Of a DNA stretch of 64,000 nt, positions 38,231 to 47,561 are shown one piece after another. Each line of letters begins with the position of its first letter. Within the stretch, counting starts at the first letter, position 1. The stretch is from NCBI GenBank assembly GCA_900068845.1, contig CEFQ01000008.1:579358-643357 (forward strand). Reading direction: 5' to 3'. The translations under genes were made by a program, and so were the position numbers. The DNA comes from Enterobacter ludwigii. Lineage in GTDB: Bacteria; Pseudomonadota; Gammaproteobacteria; Enterobacterales; Enterobacteriaceae. Under the pieces are notes generated by a model that saw only the letters and a program-made list of their open reading frames with translations, ran no database searches and was not told where the DNA came from.

Positions 38231-39883
38231 ATGTTTACAAAGGGTTGGGTTAAGCAGTTTTATATACCGGTGTTTATTTCGCTCTATATCGGCGTACTTC
38301 TTAATATTCCGATTTTCATCCGTCGCTATACGCAACTGCAGTTTGATAATACCCTGTCATTAATGACTGAGGTCATGGCTGCATTTTTTTTGGTCATGCT
38401 GTTAACGTTGTTAACTTCATTAACCGGAAAATATCTATCGCGCGTATTAATGACCATGCTGGTGATATTCTCCAGCGCCGCCAGTTATTACATGATTTTC
38501 TTTAATATTGATATTGGCTATGGCATTATCGCCGCTGTTTTGGCCACCGATTCATTAGACCTTTCTAAGGAATCGGTTGGTTGGCACTTTATGCTATGGA
38601 TGGTGATCATTAACATCGTCCCACTATGGCTTATCTGGCGCGGAATGCGCGGCAATCCAGTGACAAATATCAGTAAAAAGCGTTACTGGTCTTATAAAAC
38701 TATCGCCATTGTTATTGCCGCATTAGGTTGCTGGTTGCCGTTGAATTTAATGGGCGAGGTGCAGGATGAACAGGATAAGAAAAATAATCGCATGATGGCC
38801 AGCTATGGTGGCATTGTTGCGGGTACTTATTCGCCGTCTAACTGGCTATCGGGCGTTGGCTTGCTGGCTTATAGTTCGTTCAGCCAGGCTGAAGATAACC
38901 GTAATCTTTACGATCCCGCTGAGCACTTTAAATACGTTCCACCGAAAAATGCGGATAACTTGTATATCGTGTTTGTGATTGGTGAAAGTGCCCGCCGCGA
39001 TCACATGGGTTTATACGGTTACGATCGCGATAACACGCCTTATCTCGATCACGAAAAAAACCTGGTTCACTTGCAGGGCTATTCCTGTGATACCTCAACC
39101 AAGCTCTCGCTGCGCTGTATGTTTGTCAGAGAAGGCGGCGCCTCAGAAGCCCCGCAGCGTACGTTGAAAGAGATGAATGTCTTCACGGTGATGAAGAAGC
39201 AGGGATTCTCGGAAGATCTCTATTCGATGCAGAGCGAAGCCTGGTTCTATAACAAAGTCATGGCTGACAGTTATTCAATGCGCGAATCTATTCAGGCAGA
39301 GAAGCGGAATGTCGGTAAGCCGGTGGATGATATGGCGCTGATTAATGAATTGCAGGACTCTATTCAGCGCCATCCGCAGGGTAAACACATTGTGATTCTT
39401 CATACTAAAGGCTCACATTATATGTATACCGAGCGCTATCCACGGGCGTTTGCGCGTTATAAGCCGGAGTGTCAGGGCATTGATGATGCCTGCAGCACCG
39501 AGGAGATGATTAATTCCTATGATAATAGTCTTTTATATACCGATTATTTTCTTAAGCAGACTTTCGATAGCCTGAAAGATAAAAATGCCATCGTATTTTA
39601 TGCATCGGATCATGGGGAATCGATTTCCGATAATCTGCATTTCCACGGCACACCACGCGATCATGCACCGATGGCGCAGCGCACGGTGCCGATTATGGTT
39701 TGGGCATCAGATACGTTTTTAAGTGACAGTAATAACAAAGCGTCATTTGCCAAACTTCAGCAACTGCAGAATGACAAAACGCCGGTATTCCACGAGAAGT
39801 TATTCGACTCGATATTAGGTTGTTCTGGCTTTACCTCACCTGATGGCGGGATTAATTCGCTCAGGAACTGGTGCGCGCATTAA
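38231..39883 (+). CDS. eptB: Kdo2-lipid A phosphoethanolamine transferase EptB
   Basis: The 550-residue protein has five N-terminal membrane helices and a periplasmic alkaline-phosphatase-type domain. It tracks E. coli EptB closely: SYYMIFFNIDIGYGIIAAVL, YGGIVAGTYSPSNWLS, VFVIGESARRDHMGLYGY, GYSCDTSTKLSLRCMFVR, ILHTKGSHYMYTERYPR, ASDHGESISDNLHFHGTPRD and CSGFTSPDGGIN. The nucleophile Thr lies in DTSTKLSLRC, and the metal ligands in GES, the DHGES segment and HFHGTP. EptB adds phosphoethanolamine to the outer Kdo of the LPS core, lowering negative charge. The start is the ATG after CGAGGA, eleven codons inside the longer frame. EptA/MCR relatives differ in the CDTSTK context, so EptB is favoured. 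Confidence 0.92.
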   Translation: MFTKGWVKQFYIPVFISLYIGVLLNIPIFIRRYTQLQFDNTLSLMTEVMAAFFLVMLLTLLTSLTGKYLSRVLMTMLVIFSSAASYYMIFFNIDIGYGIIAAVLATDSLDLSKESVGWHFMLWMVIINIVPLWLIWRGMRGNPVTNISKKRYWSYKTIAIVIAALGCWLPLNLMGEVQDEQDKKNNRMMASYGGIVAGTYSPSNWLSGVGLLAYSSFSQAEDNRNLYDPAEHFKYVPPKNADNLYIVFVIGESARRDHMGLYGYDRDNTPYLDHEKNLVHLQGYSCDTSTKLSLRCMFVREGGASEAPQRTLKEMNVFTVMKKQGFSEDLYSMQSEAWFYNKVMADSYSMRESIQAEKRNVGKPVDDMALINELQDSIQRHPQGKHIVILHTKGSHYMYTERYPRAFARYKPECQGIDDACSTEEMINSYDNSLLYTDYFLKQTFDSLKDKNAIVFYASDHGESISDNLHFHGTPRDHAPMAQRTVPIMVWASDTFLSDSNNKASFAKLQQLQNDKTPVFHEKLFDSILGCSGFTSPDGGINSLRNWCAH

Positions 39884-39895
39884 GGCACAATCCAG

Positions 39896-39949
39896 GCGGC
39901 AGTTTTACGTCCATTAATAATGGATGTTTAACTGCTGCTACTTTTATTT
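39896..39949. terminator. Bidirectional terminator between eptB and the XRE gene
   Basis: GCGGCAGTT pairs with AACTGCTGC (one mismatch), with an inner TCCATT/AATGGA stem. It is followed by TACTTTTATTT on the plus strand. It lies between two convergent genes and overlaps the end of the regulator gene. Confidence 0.7.
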
Positions 39950-40516
39950 GAGTACGATGACCGCATAGCGACAACGTTGTTCTGAGTCATTCCTGAAAAT
40001 ACAGTCAGCAGGATCGCCGAGTTCCAGACAATCACCCGTTTGCATTTCGAAGATTTTTCCACCTTCTTGAAAACGTAATTCGCCCTCTAAAATCCAGATA
40101 AGCTGACGGCGCGACAGATAGGAAATGACCGGCATCGGCACGCTAACACCGGGCGGCAATTCGATGCTGACAAGATCGAGCGGTATCTGCCCCGGCGACA
40201 CGTGGCGTCGTATGTATCCCGTTTCAGGGTCCTGCCAAACCGGCTGCTCATGCTGTTTCAGTAATGTTCCCGTTTGAACTTCGCTCAACGCGATCAGTTG
40301 CGACATGCTCATATCAAACGAACCCGCCAAACGTGCCAGCAACGTTGCTGTAGGACTGCTTTCACCCCGTTCAATTTTATGGATCATCGCCCGAGATACG
40401 CCTGATTGCTCAGCCAATTCAGTCAGCGACCAGCTGCGTTTTTCTCTTTCAGCCTTCACTTTTTTACCAATGCGCGCGTTTAAATCATCTTCTTTAGTGG
40501 ATTTTTCGTCTGACAT
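39944..40516 (-). CDS. XRE family regulator with C-terminal cupin
   Basis: The 190-residue protein has an N-terminal HTH_3 domain (about 16-75: SLTELAEQSGVSRAMIHKIE, RGESSPTATLLARLAG) and a C-terminal cupin_2 domain (about 110-188: RRQLIWILEGELRFQEGGKI, GDCLELGDPADCIFRN). Such regulators sense a small metabolite through the cupin. It is divergent from a GNAT acetyltransferase 60 bp away and probably controls it. The intergenic DNA has repeated TAGTGGAT / TAGTGTAC / TAGTGGCA boxes that could be the operator. Confidence 0.88.
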   Translation of the reverse strand: MSDEKSTKEDDLNARIGKKVKAEREKRSWSLTELAEQSGVSRAMIHKIERGESSPTATLLARLAGSFDMSMSQLIALSEVQTGTLLKQHEQPVWQDPETGYIRRHVSPGQIPLDLVSIELPPGVSVPMPVISYLSRRQLIWILEGELRFQEGGKIFEMQTGDCLELGDPADCIFRNDSEQRCRYAVIVLK

Positions 40517-40576
40517 AGTGGATATATAAGATAGTGTACGAAGTGTCTACTTTAGTGGCATAACAGCGAGGTGTCT

Positions 40577-41089
40577 ATGGTGAGCATACGTTCGGCAGTT
40601 GAAAAAGATGCAGCGGTAATCACTGATATTTATAACGATGCGGTGATAAACAGCACGGCTATCTGGAATGATAAAACGGTCGATATTGCTAACCGAATCA
40701 CATGGTTGTCAGATCGGCAAACGGCGGGATTTCCGGTTCTGGTTGCCGTTGATGAGCAGGATAATGCGCTCGGCTACGCTTCCTATGGTGACTGGCGCCC
40801 CTGGGATGGATACCGCTACACGGTTGAACATTCGGTCTATGTCCATAAAGCGTCACAGGGAAAAGGCATTGGTGTGGCATTAATGCAGTCACTTATCACG
40901 CATGCAACCGAGCAAGGTAAGCACGTGATGGTGGCGGGCATTGAGTCTGAAAACACACCTTCAATCGCGTTACATCGCAAGTTAGGATTTACCGATGCCG
41001 GACAGATTAGCCAGGTAGGAACGAAATTTGGCCGCTGGCTGGATCTAACATTTATGCAACTGCGGCTGGATAGCAGGGACAAACCTTAA
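40577..41089 (+). CDS. GNAT acetyltransferase, phosphinothricin acetyltransferase-like
   Basis: The 170-residue protein starts MVSIRSAVEKDAAVITDIYN and has AVINSTAIWNDKTVDIANR and WRPWDGYRYTVEHSVYVHKA, followed by the acetyl-CoA loop SQGKGIGVALMQSLI. This is the pattern of the phosphinothricin/methionine-sulfoximine N-acetyltransferase (Pat/YncA/MnaT) branch. It may detoxify glutamate analogues or acetylate methionine derivatives. The ATG with upstream GCGAGG is chosen over a GTG two codons earlier. It is divergent from an XRE-cupin regulator and followed 44 bp later by a second GNAT gene, so the two may be co-transcribed. Confidence 0.88.
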   Translation: MVSIRSAVEKDAAVITDIYNDAVINSTAIWNDKTVDIANRITWLSDRQTAGFPVLVAVDEQDNALGYASYGDWRPWDGYRYTVEHSVYVHKASQGKGIGVALMQSLITHATEQGKHVMVAGIESENTPSIALHRKLGFTDAGQISQVGTKFGRWLDLTFMQLRLDSRDKP

Positions 41090-41133
41090 TTGACGATGAC
41101 CAGGCTGGAGCAAAGGCCCAAAATGGAGGATAT

Positions 41134-41679
41134 ATGACGCCAGAAATCAAAACGGAACGATTAATCCTGAAGCCACTTGAAAGCGGCGATGGGCAGGCGA
41201 TGCAAATTGCTTTCCCTCGCTGGGAGATCGTGCGTTATCTCAATGCTGCCGTGCCGTGGCCTTATCCTGAAGGTGCCTCGCAAGATTACGTGGATAACGT
41301 GGTGTTGCCCGCTGTCAACGAAGGTCGATGCTGGTGCTGGAGCATCAGACGCCAGGATAAACCTGAGGAATTAATTGGGCTGATCGAATTGCGCGATGAA
41401 GAAAATGATAACCGCGGATTCTGGCTGGTACCTGAGTGGCAGCAACGCGGATTCATGAGTGAAGCCTGCAACGCCGTGAACGACTACTGGTTTAGAACGC
41501 TGGGCCGCGAAGTATTACGCGTGCCAAAAGCGGCGGTGAATACCGGCTCGGTGATGATCTCACGTAAATCTGGCATGCGTCTGATAAAAACCGGTAAAAA
41601 AGAGTATGTCGCGGGTGTTCTCGATTACGAATTATGGGAGTTAACCCGCGAAGAGTGGCTCGCAAGAGAAATAAACTGA
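41134..41679 (+). CDS. GNAT acetyltransferase, RimJ/RimL-like
   Basis: The 181-residue protein begins MTPEIKTERLILKPLESGDG, the strand-turn typical of Acetyltransf_3 (RimJ/RimL) enzymes. It continues with GLIELRDEENDNRGFWLVPE and the acetyl-CoA loop WQQRGFMSEACNAVNDYWF. RimJ/RimL relatives acetylate N-terminal amines of ribosomal proteins or small molecules. A GGAGGA Shine-Dalgarno precedes the ATG. It follows another GNAT gene closely and may share its XRE-cupin control. The substrate is unknown. Confidence 0.87.
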   Translation: MTPEIKTERLILKPLESGDGQAMQIAFPRWEIVRYLNAAVPWPYPEGASQDYVDNVVLPAVNEGRCWCWSIRRQDKPEELIGLIELRDEENDNRGFWLVPEWQQRGFMSEACNAVNDYWFRTLGREVLRVPKAAVNTGSVMISRKSGMRLIKTGKKEYVAGVLDYELWELTREEWLAREIN

Positions 41680-42190
41680 TGAAACCATGATTTCATATAT
41701 TTCCAGGTGCGCATTGATGCGCACCCTACCTTGATTTGACGCGGTTTTTCGCAGGGTCGCCATTTATGGCGTAATGCTCGTTAGTTAAGCAGCGCATTGG
41801 CTCGGTAACTTGGTCGCCATGAATGGTGACCCTACAGCCGTTACAGCGACATTGATTAATAAATAGGCATTGATGCTCCAGCGTGGGTGTTGAGGCGACA
41901 TCCCAGTCCGCTGAGCGAGTGAAGGATTCCAGGGCGCGCCGCAGGGATGCGGCGAGAGGCGGCGCTGAGCAGGAGCGAATCGCCGCCGGTCCGTCAGGAA
42001 GCGTGAATGAGTGAAGGCACCGCGCAGCGGCGGGCTGGGCTGGCGCAGGGCCCGGGAGTGCAGAGGGCGCGGCCAGGCGTCCTCTGCTCGGTCGCCGCAC
42101 GGCATAGCTGAAAGTGCCCCAGCCGATGGCGAACGAAAGTGGCTTGGTGCTTAACTGATCGGCATTACGCCATTTATGGCGACCGATTTA
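41680..42190. other. Gene-free region holding a MITE-like element
   Basis: About 510 bp between the second GNAT gene and malT. No gene is supported: two overlapping minus-strand open frames are products of the GC-rich repeat. It contains a MITE-like element and a short GTGCGCATTGATGCGCAC hairpin at about 41707. Confidence 0.65.
41756..42183. mobile_element. MITE-like element with 34-bp inverted ends (copy A)
   Basis: The left end GTCGCCATTTATGGCGTAAT continues GCTCGTTAGTTAAG. The right end, read inverted, is GTCGCCATAAATGGCGTAAT then GCCGATCAGTTAAG, so 34-bp inverted repeats flank about 360 bp. The interior is GC-rich, with GCGCCGCAGGGATGCGGCGA and several internal inverted repeats. It carries no plausible protein. 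The ends match those of the smaller element near 16.6 kb. The size and structure fit a non-autonomous miniature element; the mobilising enzyme is not in the window. Confidence 0.6.
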
Positions 42191-44893
42191 TTACACATAC
42201 CCCATCATCCGCAGCATCGACTGCGCCTGATTCATCGCCTCTGCGCGGTGCGTCACGCCCAATTTTTGGTAAAGATTGCGAATATGCGTTTTGATCGTGG
42301 TGGCAGCGACATCCAGCTCGCCAGCAATCTGATCGTTGCTGTATCCCGAATAGATCAGCCCCAAAACCTGCCATTCGCGTTGGGTTAGCGGGCTGGTGCG
42401 GATCAGCTCCGGCACATCGGGATGATTAATCAGGCGGCTAACAAAGCCTTCGTCAAAATGGGCAAACTTATGGCGATGATATTTATTAATCTCGCTGAGG
42501 ATCCGTCTGGCGCGATGATTATCGAGTTCATCCAGGGTGTTGAGCTGAATAAGTTGCCGCAGCTGCTGCGCCATCGCTTCACCTTCAATCACAAAATGGC
42601 TGACGAAACCCGTGCTGCGCGCCAGTTTCAGCGCTTCGGTCAGTGCCTGTTGGGCTTCCGCTTTGCGTTGGGTTTGCCAGTAAATCTGATTTAACAGCAG
42701 TAGATTGCGGTTCATATCGCTCATCAGGTTGAGCGCACGGGCATTGTCATTCAGTTCATCCAGCACCACTTCAGCCTGGCTCATATTCCCCAGCAAGATC
42801 TGCGCGCGTGCCACGTTGCGCCACTGCCCTTGCAAGAAGTGGTTATTGGCAAACTCAGGCTTCGCGGTCTGACGCATCCAGCTGCTGGCGCTTTGGCTGT
42901 CGCCGGTCATCTGCCAAAAAATTACCCGTACCTTATCAGCATTGGCGATCCAGTCGCTGTGCAGCGATCCGTTGTTGAGCAAATTCTCCAGCCGACTTAG
43001 GTGGCTGCGGGCATTATCGAGATTGCCGCGCGCCAGCGAGCACTGCACCAGCAAACCGAGGCACTGAATCTGCTGCTGTGGCTGATAGCCTTTTAGCACT
43101 TTCATCCCTTCGCGCGCCGCCTGTTCCGCTTCGTCGAGTCGGCCCCACGCCCACAATAGTTGAGCGCGAATACGCAGCAGGAATTCATGCATGGGAAACT
43201 GCGTCAGATGCTGCTCTTTGACCAATACAAATGCCCGCTCCTGCATCTCATAAGCGGACTGGAGAAATCCCTGCGCGAAGAGAATTTCACTCTGCTGAAT
43301 CAGGCTCCACAGCGCGTAATTCCACGCTTCTTCACGACGCGCCATCTGCTCGGTCTGGCGCATCAGCTTCAACGAACTGCTGAGCTCGCCTTTGCAGTGC
43401 ATCACTTCGCCCAATACCGAAGTGGCCACGATGCAACTGTATTGTCGGCTTTCGGGTAGCGCTTCGAGCGCCAGCAACGCCAGCCGCTCAGCTTCTTCAG
43501 CATTACCGTCGTTAATGGAGACCTGCGCCAGCAGCGCATTGAATTCGCCGCGCAGCACATCATCAATCTCTTCGCTACAGGAGTGTTCAAAACGCGTGAG
43601 CAAACTGCTCACTTCGGAGAAACGGTGCTGACTTTGCATCAGCCACGCCTGCAACAGCAGCAGCTTCGGATTCTCCAGCAGAATCTCCCACGGTAGCGCC
43701 TTGAGAGAGTTTTCCAGCAGCGTGAGTTCGCTCTGATTAAACAGCGTCCAGGCGTATTGCAGCAGTACGTCGCGCAGCATCAACGCATCACCGGCGGCCA
43801 GCGCGTGATGGATCGCTTCGCCGGGGAAACCCAGTCGCATCCAGCTTTCAGCCGCCGCACGATGCAGCGCAGGTAATTCCGCCGCCAGTTCCCACTGACA
43901 GCGCTGACGCAAAAAACTGCCAAACAGCGGATGATAGCTAAACCACTCGCCCGAGTTATCCATGCGCTGTAAAAACAGCCCCTGACGCTCAATCTCTTCC
44001 AGCCGCATTTGCCCTTGTTCTTCACCCGTTACGCAGGCAATCAGCGTGTCATTCATAGAACGCAGCAGCGCACTTTTCAGCAGAAAATTGCGCGTGGCGC
44101 TGTCCACGTTGTTCAGCACTTCCTCCACCAGATAATCGGCAAGATGGCTGGCGTTAATACCGGAAAGTCGGCGTGCCGAATCCTGGGCGGAGCTGGCGCC
44201 CTGACGCGTCGAGAGCGCAATCAGCTGCAACGCAGTCGCCCAGCCCGCCACATCGTCACACAGGCGACCGCTCTCTTCGGATGCCAGTGGCGTGGTCAGG
44301 CGGCAATCAAAAAACTGCTTGGCTTCATGATGGGTAAACGCCAGCTGCTGGCTGCCTAATTCAATCAGTTGTTCACGCACGCGCAGATTAGCAATGCCGA
44401 GTTGCGGCAGATTACGCGACAGTAAAATCAGCGTCACATTTTCGGGTTGGTTGCGTAAGAAGAAACGCATGGCGTCATGAATAACGGGATTGGTGATGTG
44501 ATGGTAATCATCAATGATGAGCCAGGTCGGTTGCTGCCACGCCGTCAGCTCACTGAACAACTGGGCGAACAACGCATTCAGATTGATATATTGCCGTTTC
44601 TGCGCCAACGCTTCGCTGGAGGTGCAACCGCCCTGCGTCGCCTGTTGTAGCGCCGCAATTAAGTAATCAACGAAGCGTTCAGGCTGATTGTCGCCCTCAT
44701 CCAGTGAATACCAGCCCAGATTGGCTTTTCCCGCCGCCCACTGTGATATCAGCGTGGTTTTGCCATATCCGGCCGGGCTGGTCACCAATACCAAACGGTA
44801 ATTGCCTGCCGCGCCGAGTTTTTGCATCAGGCGCTCGCGCGCAACCGTGTTCTCAAGGCGTACAGGTCGGCTGAGTTTGGAGGGTATTAACAT
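42191..44893 (-). CDS. malT: MalT, ATP- and maltotriose-dependent activator of the maltose regulon
   Basis: The 900-residue protein matches E. coli MalT throughout (about 901). It has a Walker [10 protein letters not shown] at 39-47, [20 protein letters not shown] of the STAND NTPase core, a long helical superhelix (about 440-800) that binds maltotriose, and a LuxR-type HTH at about 832-895 ([20 protein letters not shown]). Bound to ATP and maltotriose it oligomerises on MalT boxes and activates malPQ, malEFG and malK-lamB-malM. The gene is divergent from malPQ, as in E. coli. All recognised target promoters except possible pullulanase or malS genes are in this window. Confidence 0.96.
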   Translation of the reverse strand: MLIPSKLSRPVRLENTVARERLMQKLGAAGNYRLVLVTSPAGYGKTTLISQWAAGKANLGWYSLDEGDNQPERFVDYLIAALQQATQGGCTSSEALAQKRQYINLNALFAQLFSELTAWQQPTWLIIDDYHHITNPVIHDAMRFFLRNQPENVTLILLSRNLPQLGIANLRVREQLIELGSQQLAFTHHEAKQFFDCRLTTPLASEESGRLCDDVAGWATALQLIALSTRQGASSAQDSARRLSGINASHLADYLVEEVLNNVDSATRNFLLKSALLRSMNDTLIACVTGEEQGQMRLEEIERQGLFLQRMDNSGEWFSYHPLFGSFLRQRCQWELAAELPALHRAAAESWMRLGFPGEAIHHALAAGDALMLRDVLLQYAWTLFNQSELTLLENSLKALPWEILLENPKLLLLQAWLMQSQHRFSEVSSLLTRFEHSCSEEIDDVLRGEFNALLAQVSINDGNAEEAERLALLALEALPESRQYSCIVATSVLGEVMHCKGELSSSLKLMRQTEQMARREEAWNYALWSLIQQSEILFAQGFLQSAYEMQERAFVLVKEQHLTQFPMHEFLLRIRAQLLWAWGRLDEAEQAAREGMKVLKGYQPQQQIQCLGLLVQCSLARGNLDNARSHLSRLENLLNNGSLHSDWIANADKVRVIFWQMTGDSQSASSWMRQTAKPEFANNHFLQGQWRNVARAQILLGNMSQAEVVLDELNDNARALNLMSDMNRNLLLLNQIYWQTQRKAEAQQALTEALKLARSTGFVSHFVIEGEAMAQQLRQLIQLNTLDELDNHRARRILSEINKYHRHKFAHFDEGFVSRLINHPDVPELIRTSPLTQREWQVLGLIYSGYSNDQIAGELDVAATTIKTHIRNLYQKLGVTHRAEAMNQAQSMLRMMGYV

Positions 44894-45167
44894 CAGTGAA
44901 CGCTTCTCCCTAAACGTGGCGCATCATTATTTTACGCTTCGTAATTAATCGTCACATACGTTCAGATATTCGTTTACCTATTGCAAGCGAACCCATTAAG
45001 CAAACTTAACAAAAGCGAGGGTTATCACATTCTTGTCACGCTTTCAGATTTACCTCAGCCTCTCCTCCCCGCTCATCCTCCCCGCTGAATTTGGTGCGGG
45101 AGGAGGAGCGTGTAATGGCTGACGCGCAGAATGAAGCACATTCACTTCCGCCGTTACAGGACTGATT
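44894..45167. other. malT / malPQ divergent control region
   Basis: About 270 bp without a gene. It holds the malT promoter on the left and, nearer malP, a group of MalT boxes. Confidence 0.75.
45063..45108. promoter_or_regulatory. MalT boxes of malPQ
   Basis: Two boxes read on the minus strand as GGGGAGGA (from TCCTCCCC at 45063-45070 and 45076-45083) and one on the plus strand as GGGAGGAGGAG (45098-45108). They match the MalT box GGGGA(T/G)GAGG and lie 60-105 bp before malP, the usual activating position. Confidence 0.85.
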
Positions 45168-47561
45168 ATGAAATTTGATCGCACCCGTTTTAAACACGCA
45201 CTAACTCGACAATGGCAACGGTTTGGTCTGCACGATGCAAAAGAGATGACGCCAGACCAATGGTGGCAGGCGTTAAGCGGCGCACTGGCCGATATGCTGG
45301 CGGAGATGCCTGCGCCACCGTCAGTCACTTCGCAGCGTCACGTTAACTACATCTCGATGGAGTTTCTGATTGGCCGACTGACCGGCAACAATCTGCTCAA
45401 TCTTGGCTGGTATGACGACGTGAACGCGGCGCTGGCCGAGTGGAATATTACGCTAAGCGACGTGGAAGCGTGTGAAACCGATCCGGCGTTGGGCAATGGC
45501 GGCTTGGGTCGACTTGCTGCCTGTTTTCTCGATTCGATGGCGACGGTTGGACAACCCGCCACCGGCTACGGACTCAATTATCAGTACGGTCTGTTTCGCC
45601 AGCACTTCGTAGATGGCGCGCAGCAAGAGATGCCGGACAACTGGCAGCGCGACAGCTATCCGTGGTTCAATCACAATGCCGCGTTAACCGTGCAGGTGCA
45701 TCTCGGCGGCAAAGTCATCACGCAAAATGGCGTGCCGCGCTGGGAGCCTGCGGTGCAAATTCTGGGTGAAGCCTGGGATCTGCCGGTGGTGGGTTATCAG
45801 AATGGCGTAACCCAACCGCTGCGTCTGTGGCAGGCGAAACATGCGCAGCCGTTTGATCTGCAGCGCTTCAATCGCGGTGATTTCCTGCGTGCCGAGCAGC
45901 CGGGCATTGAGGCAGAAAAACTTACCAAAGTGCTCTACCCCAATGACAATCACGACAACGGTAAAAAGCTGCGTCTGATGCAGCAATATTTCCAGTGCGC
46001 CTGCTCGCTGGCGGACATTCTTCGCCGTCACCAACGCGTCGGGCGCAGCATAGCATCCTTGCCGGATCACGAGGTCATTCAGCTTAACGATACCCATCCA
46101 ACGCTGGCGATCCCTGAGCTGATGCGCCTGCTGCTGGATGAACACGCGATGAGCTGGGACGAGGCGTGGCGTATTACCCAGCGCACCTTTGCGTATACCA
46201 ATCACACCTTAATGCCTGAAGCGCTGGAGTGCTGGGATATACGCATGGTGCGTGCCCTGTTGCCGCGCCATATGCTGATCATCAACCAACTTAATGCCCA
46301 GTTGAAGAAGCAGGTTGAGGCACGCTGGCCTGGGGATGAAGCCACTTGGGCGAAACTGGCGTTGATACATAACAACCAGCTGCGCATGGCCAATCTCTGT
46401 GTCACCAGCGGGTTTGCAGTGAACGGTGTCGCGGCGCTGCATTCACAGCTGGTGGTGAAAGATCTCTTCCCGGAATATCACGCGCTGTGGCCAGATAAAT
46501 TCCATAATGTCACCAACGGCATCACGCCGCGCCGCTGGATAAACCAGTGCAATCCGGCGCTGGCGACATTGATCACCAAAACCCTTACTCAGCCGTGGCT
46601 CACCGATCTCGATCAGCTAAAGGCATTAGAAACCTACGCCGATCACGCCGCATTCCAGGCCCAATACCGCGCCATTAAGCAGCAGAACAAGATCGCGCTG
46701 ACGCAATGGATCGCAGAACGCACCGGCGTCAAAGTGAATCCTGAAGCGATGTTTGATGTGCAGATTAAGCGTTTGCACGAGTACAAGCGTCAGCATCTCG
46801 CGCTGCTGCACATTATCGCCCTGTGGCAAACGCTGGTGAGCGATCCGCAAGCCAACCTGACGCCGCGCGTGGTGCTGTTTGGTGCCAAAGCCGCGCCGGG
46901 TTATGTGCTGGCCAAAAACATCATCTACGCGATTAACAAAGTGGCGGCTATCGTCAACAACGATCCCCGCGTTGGCGATCGCCTCAAAGTGGTGTTTGTG
47001 CCTGATTACAACGTTTCGGTTGCGGAGCGGCTGATCCCGGCAGCGGATCTGTCCGAGCAGATTTCTACCGCCGGTAAAGAGGCATCCGGCACCGGCAACA
47101 TGAAGCTGGCACTCAACGGGGCGTTGACCATCGGCACGCTGGATGGCGCTAATGTGGAGATCGCCGAGCAAGTTGGGCCCGATAATATCTTTATCTTTGG
47201 TCATACCGTCGATCAGGTCAGCGCGTTGAAAGCGGAAGGCTACTCGCCTGACGCATGGCGCAAAAAAGATGCGCAGCTGGATCGGGTATTGAAAGCGTTA
47301 GAAGACGGCACCTTCAGCGACGGCGACGTCACTGCGTTCGAACCGCTGCTGCACAGCCTGAGCGCCAAAGGCGGCGATCCTTATCTGGTGCTGGCCGATT
47401 TTCGCCACTACCTCAATGCGCAGGTGCAGGCAGAAACCTTGTGGGCCGATCAGCCTGGCTGGACGCGCGCCGCCATTCTGAACACCGCACGCTGTGGCAT
47501 GTTCAGCGCTGACCGCGCCATCCGTGACTACCAGCAACGCATCTGGCAGGCCACGCGATGA
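45168..47561 (+). CDS. malP: Maltodextrin phosphorylase
   Basis: The 797-residue enzyme equals E. coli MalP in length and sequence pattern. Glycogen-phosphorylase signatures are present: [20 protein letters not shown] at the start and [20 protein letters not shown] near the C-terminus, in which the Lys carries pyridoxal phosphate. It cuts glucose-1-phosphate from the non-reducing end of maltodextrins in the cytoplasm. It is the first gene of malPQ, with malQ overlapping its end by 4 bp. Expression depends on the MalT boxes just upstream. ACAGGA serves as Shine-Dalgarno. Confidence 0.96.
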   Translation: MKFDRTRFKHALTRQWQRFGLHDAKEMTPDQWWQALSGALADMLAEMPAPPSVTSQRHVNYISMEFLIGRLTGNNLLNLGWYDDVNAALAEWNITLSDVEACETDPALGNGGLGRLAACFLDSMATVGQPATGYGLNYQYGLFRQHFVDGAQQEMPDNWQRDSYPWFNHNAALTVQVHLGGKVITQNGVPRWEPAVQILGEAWDLPVVGYQNGVTQPLRLWQAKHAQPFDLQRFNRGDFLRAEQPGIEAEKLTKVLYPNDNHDNGKKLRLMQQYFQCACSLADILRRHQRVGRSIASLPDHEVIQLNDTHPTLAIPELMRLLLDEHAMSWDEAWRITQRTFAYTNHTLMPEALECWDIRMVRALLPRHMLIINQLNAQLKKQVEARWPGDEATWAKLALIHNNQLRMANLCVTSGFAVNGVAALHSQLVVKDLFPEYHALWPDKFHNVTNGITPRRWINQCNPALATLITKTLTQPWLTDLDQLKALETYADHAAFQAQYRAIKQQNKIALTQWIAERTGVKVNPEAMFDVQIKRLHEYKRQHLALLHIIALWQTLVSDPQANLTPRVVLFGAKAAPGYVLAKNIIYAINKVAAIVNNDPRVGDRLKVVFVPDYNVSVAERLIPAADLSEQISTAGKEASGTGNMKLALNGALTIGTLDGANVEIAEQVGPDNIFIFGHTVDQVSALKAEGYSPDAWRKKDAQLDRVLKALEDGTFSDGDVTAFEPLLHSLSAKGGDPYLVLADFRHYLNAQVQAETLWADQPGWTRAAILNTARCGMFSADRAIRDYQQRIWQATR

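Noticed and set aside
41726..42105. Two overlapping minus-strand frames rich in Arg, Pro and Ala
   Set aside because: They lie inside the MITE-like element, have no ribosome site and show composition set by the GC-rich repeat.
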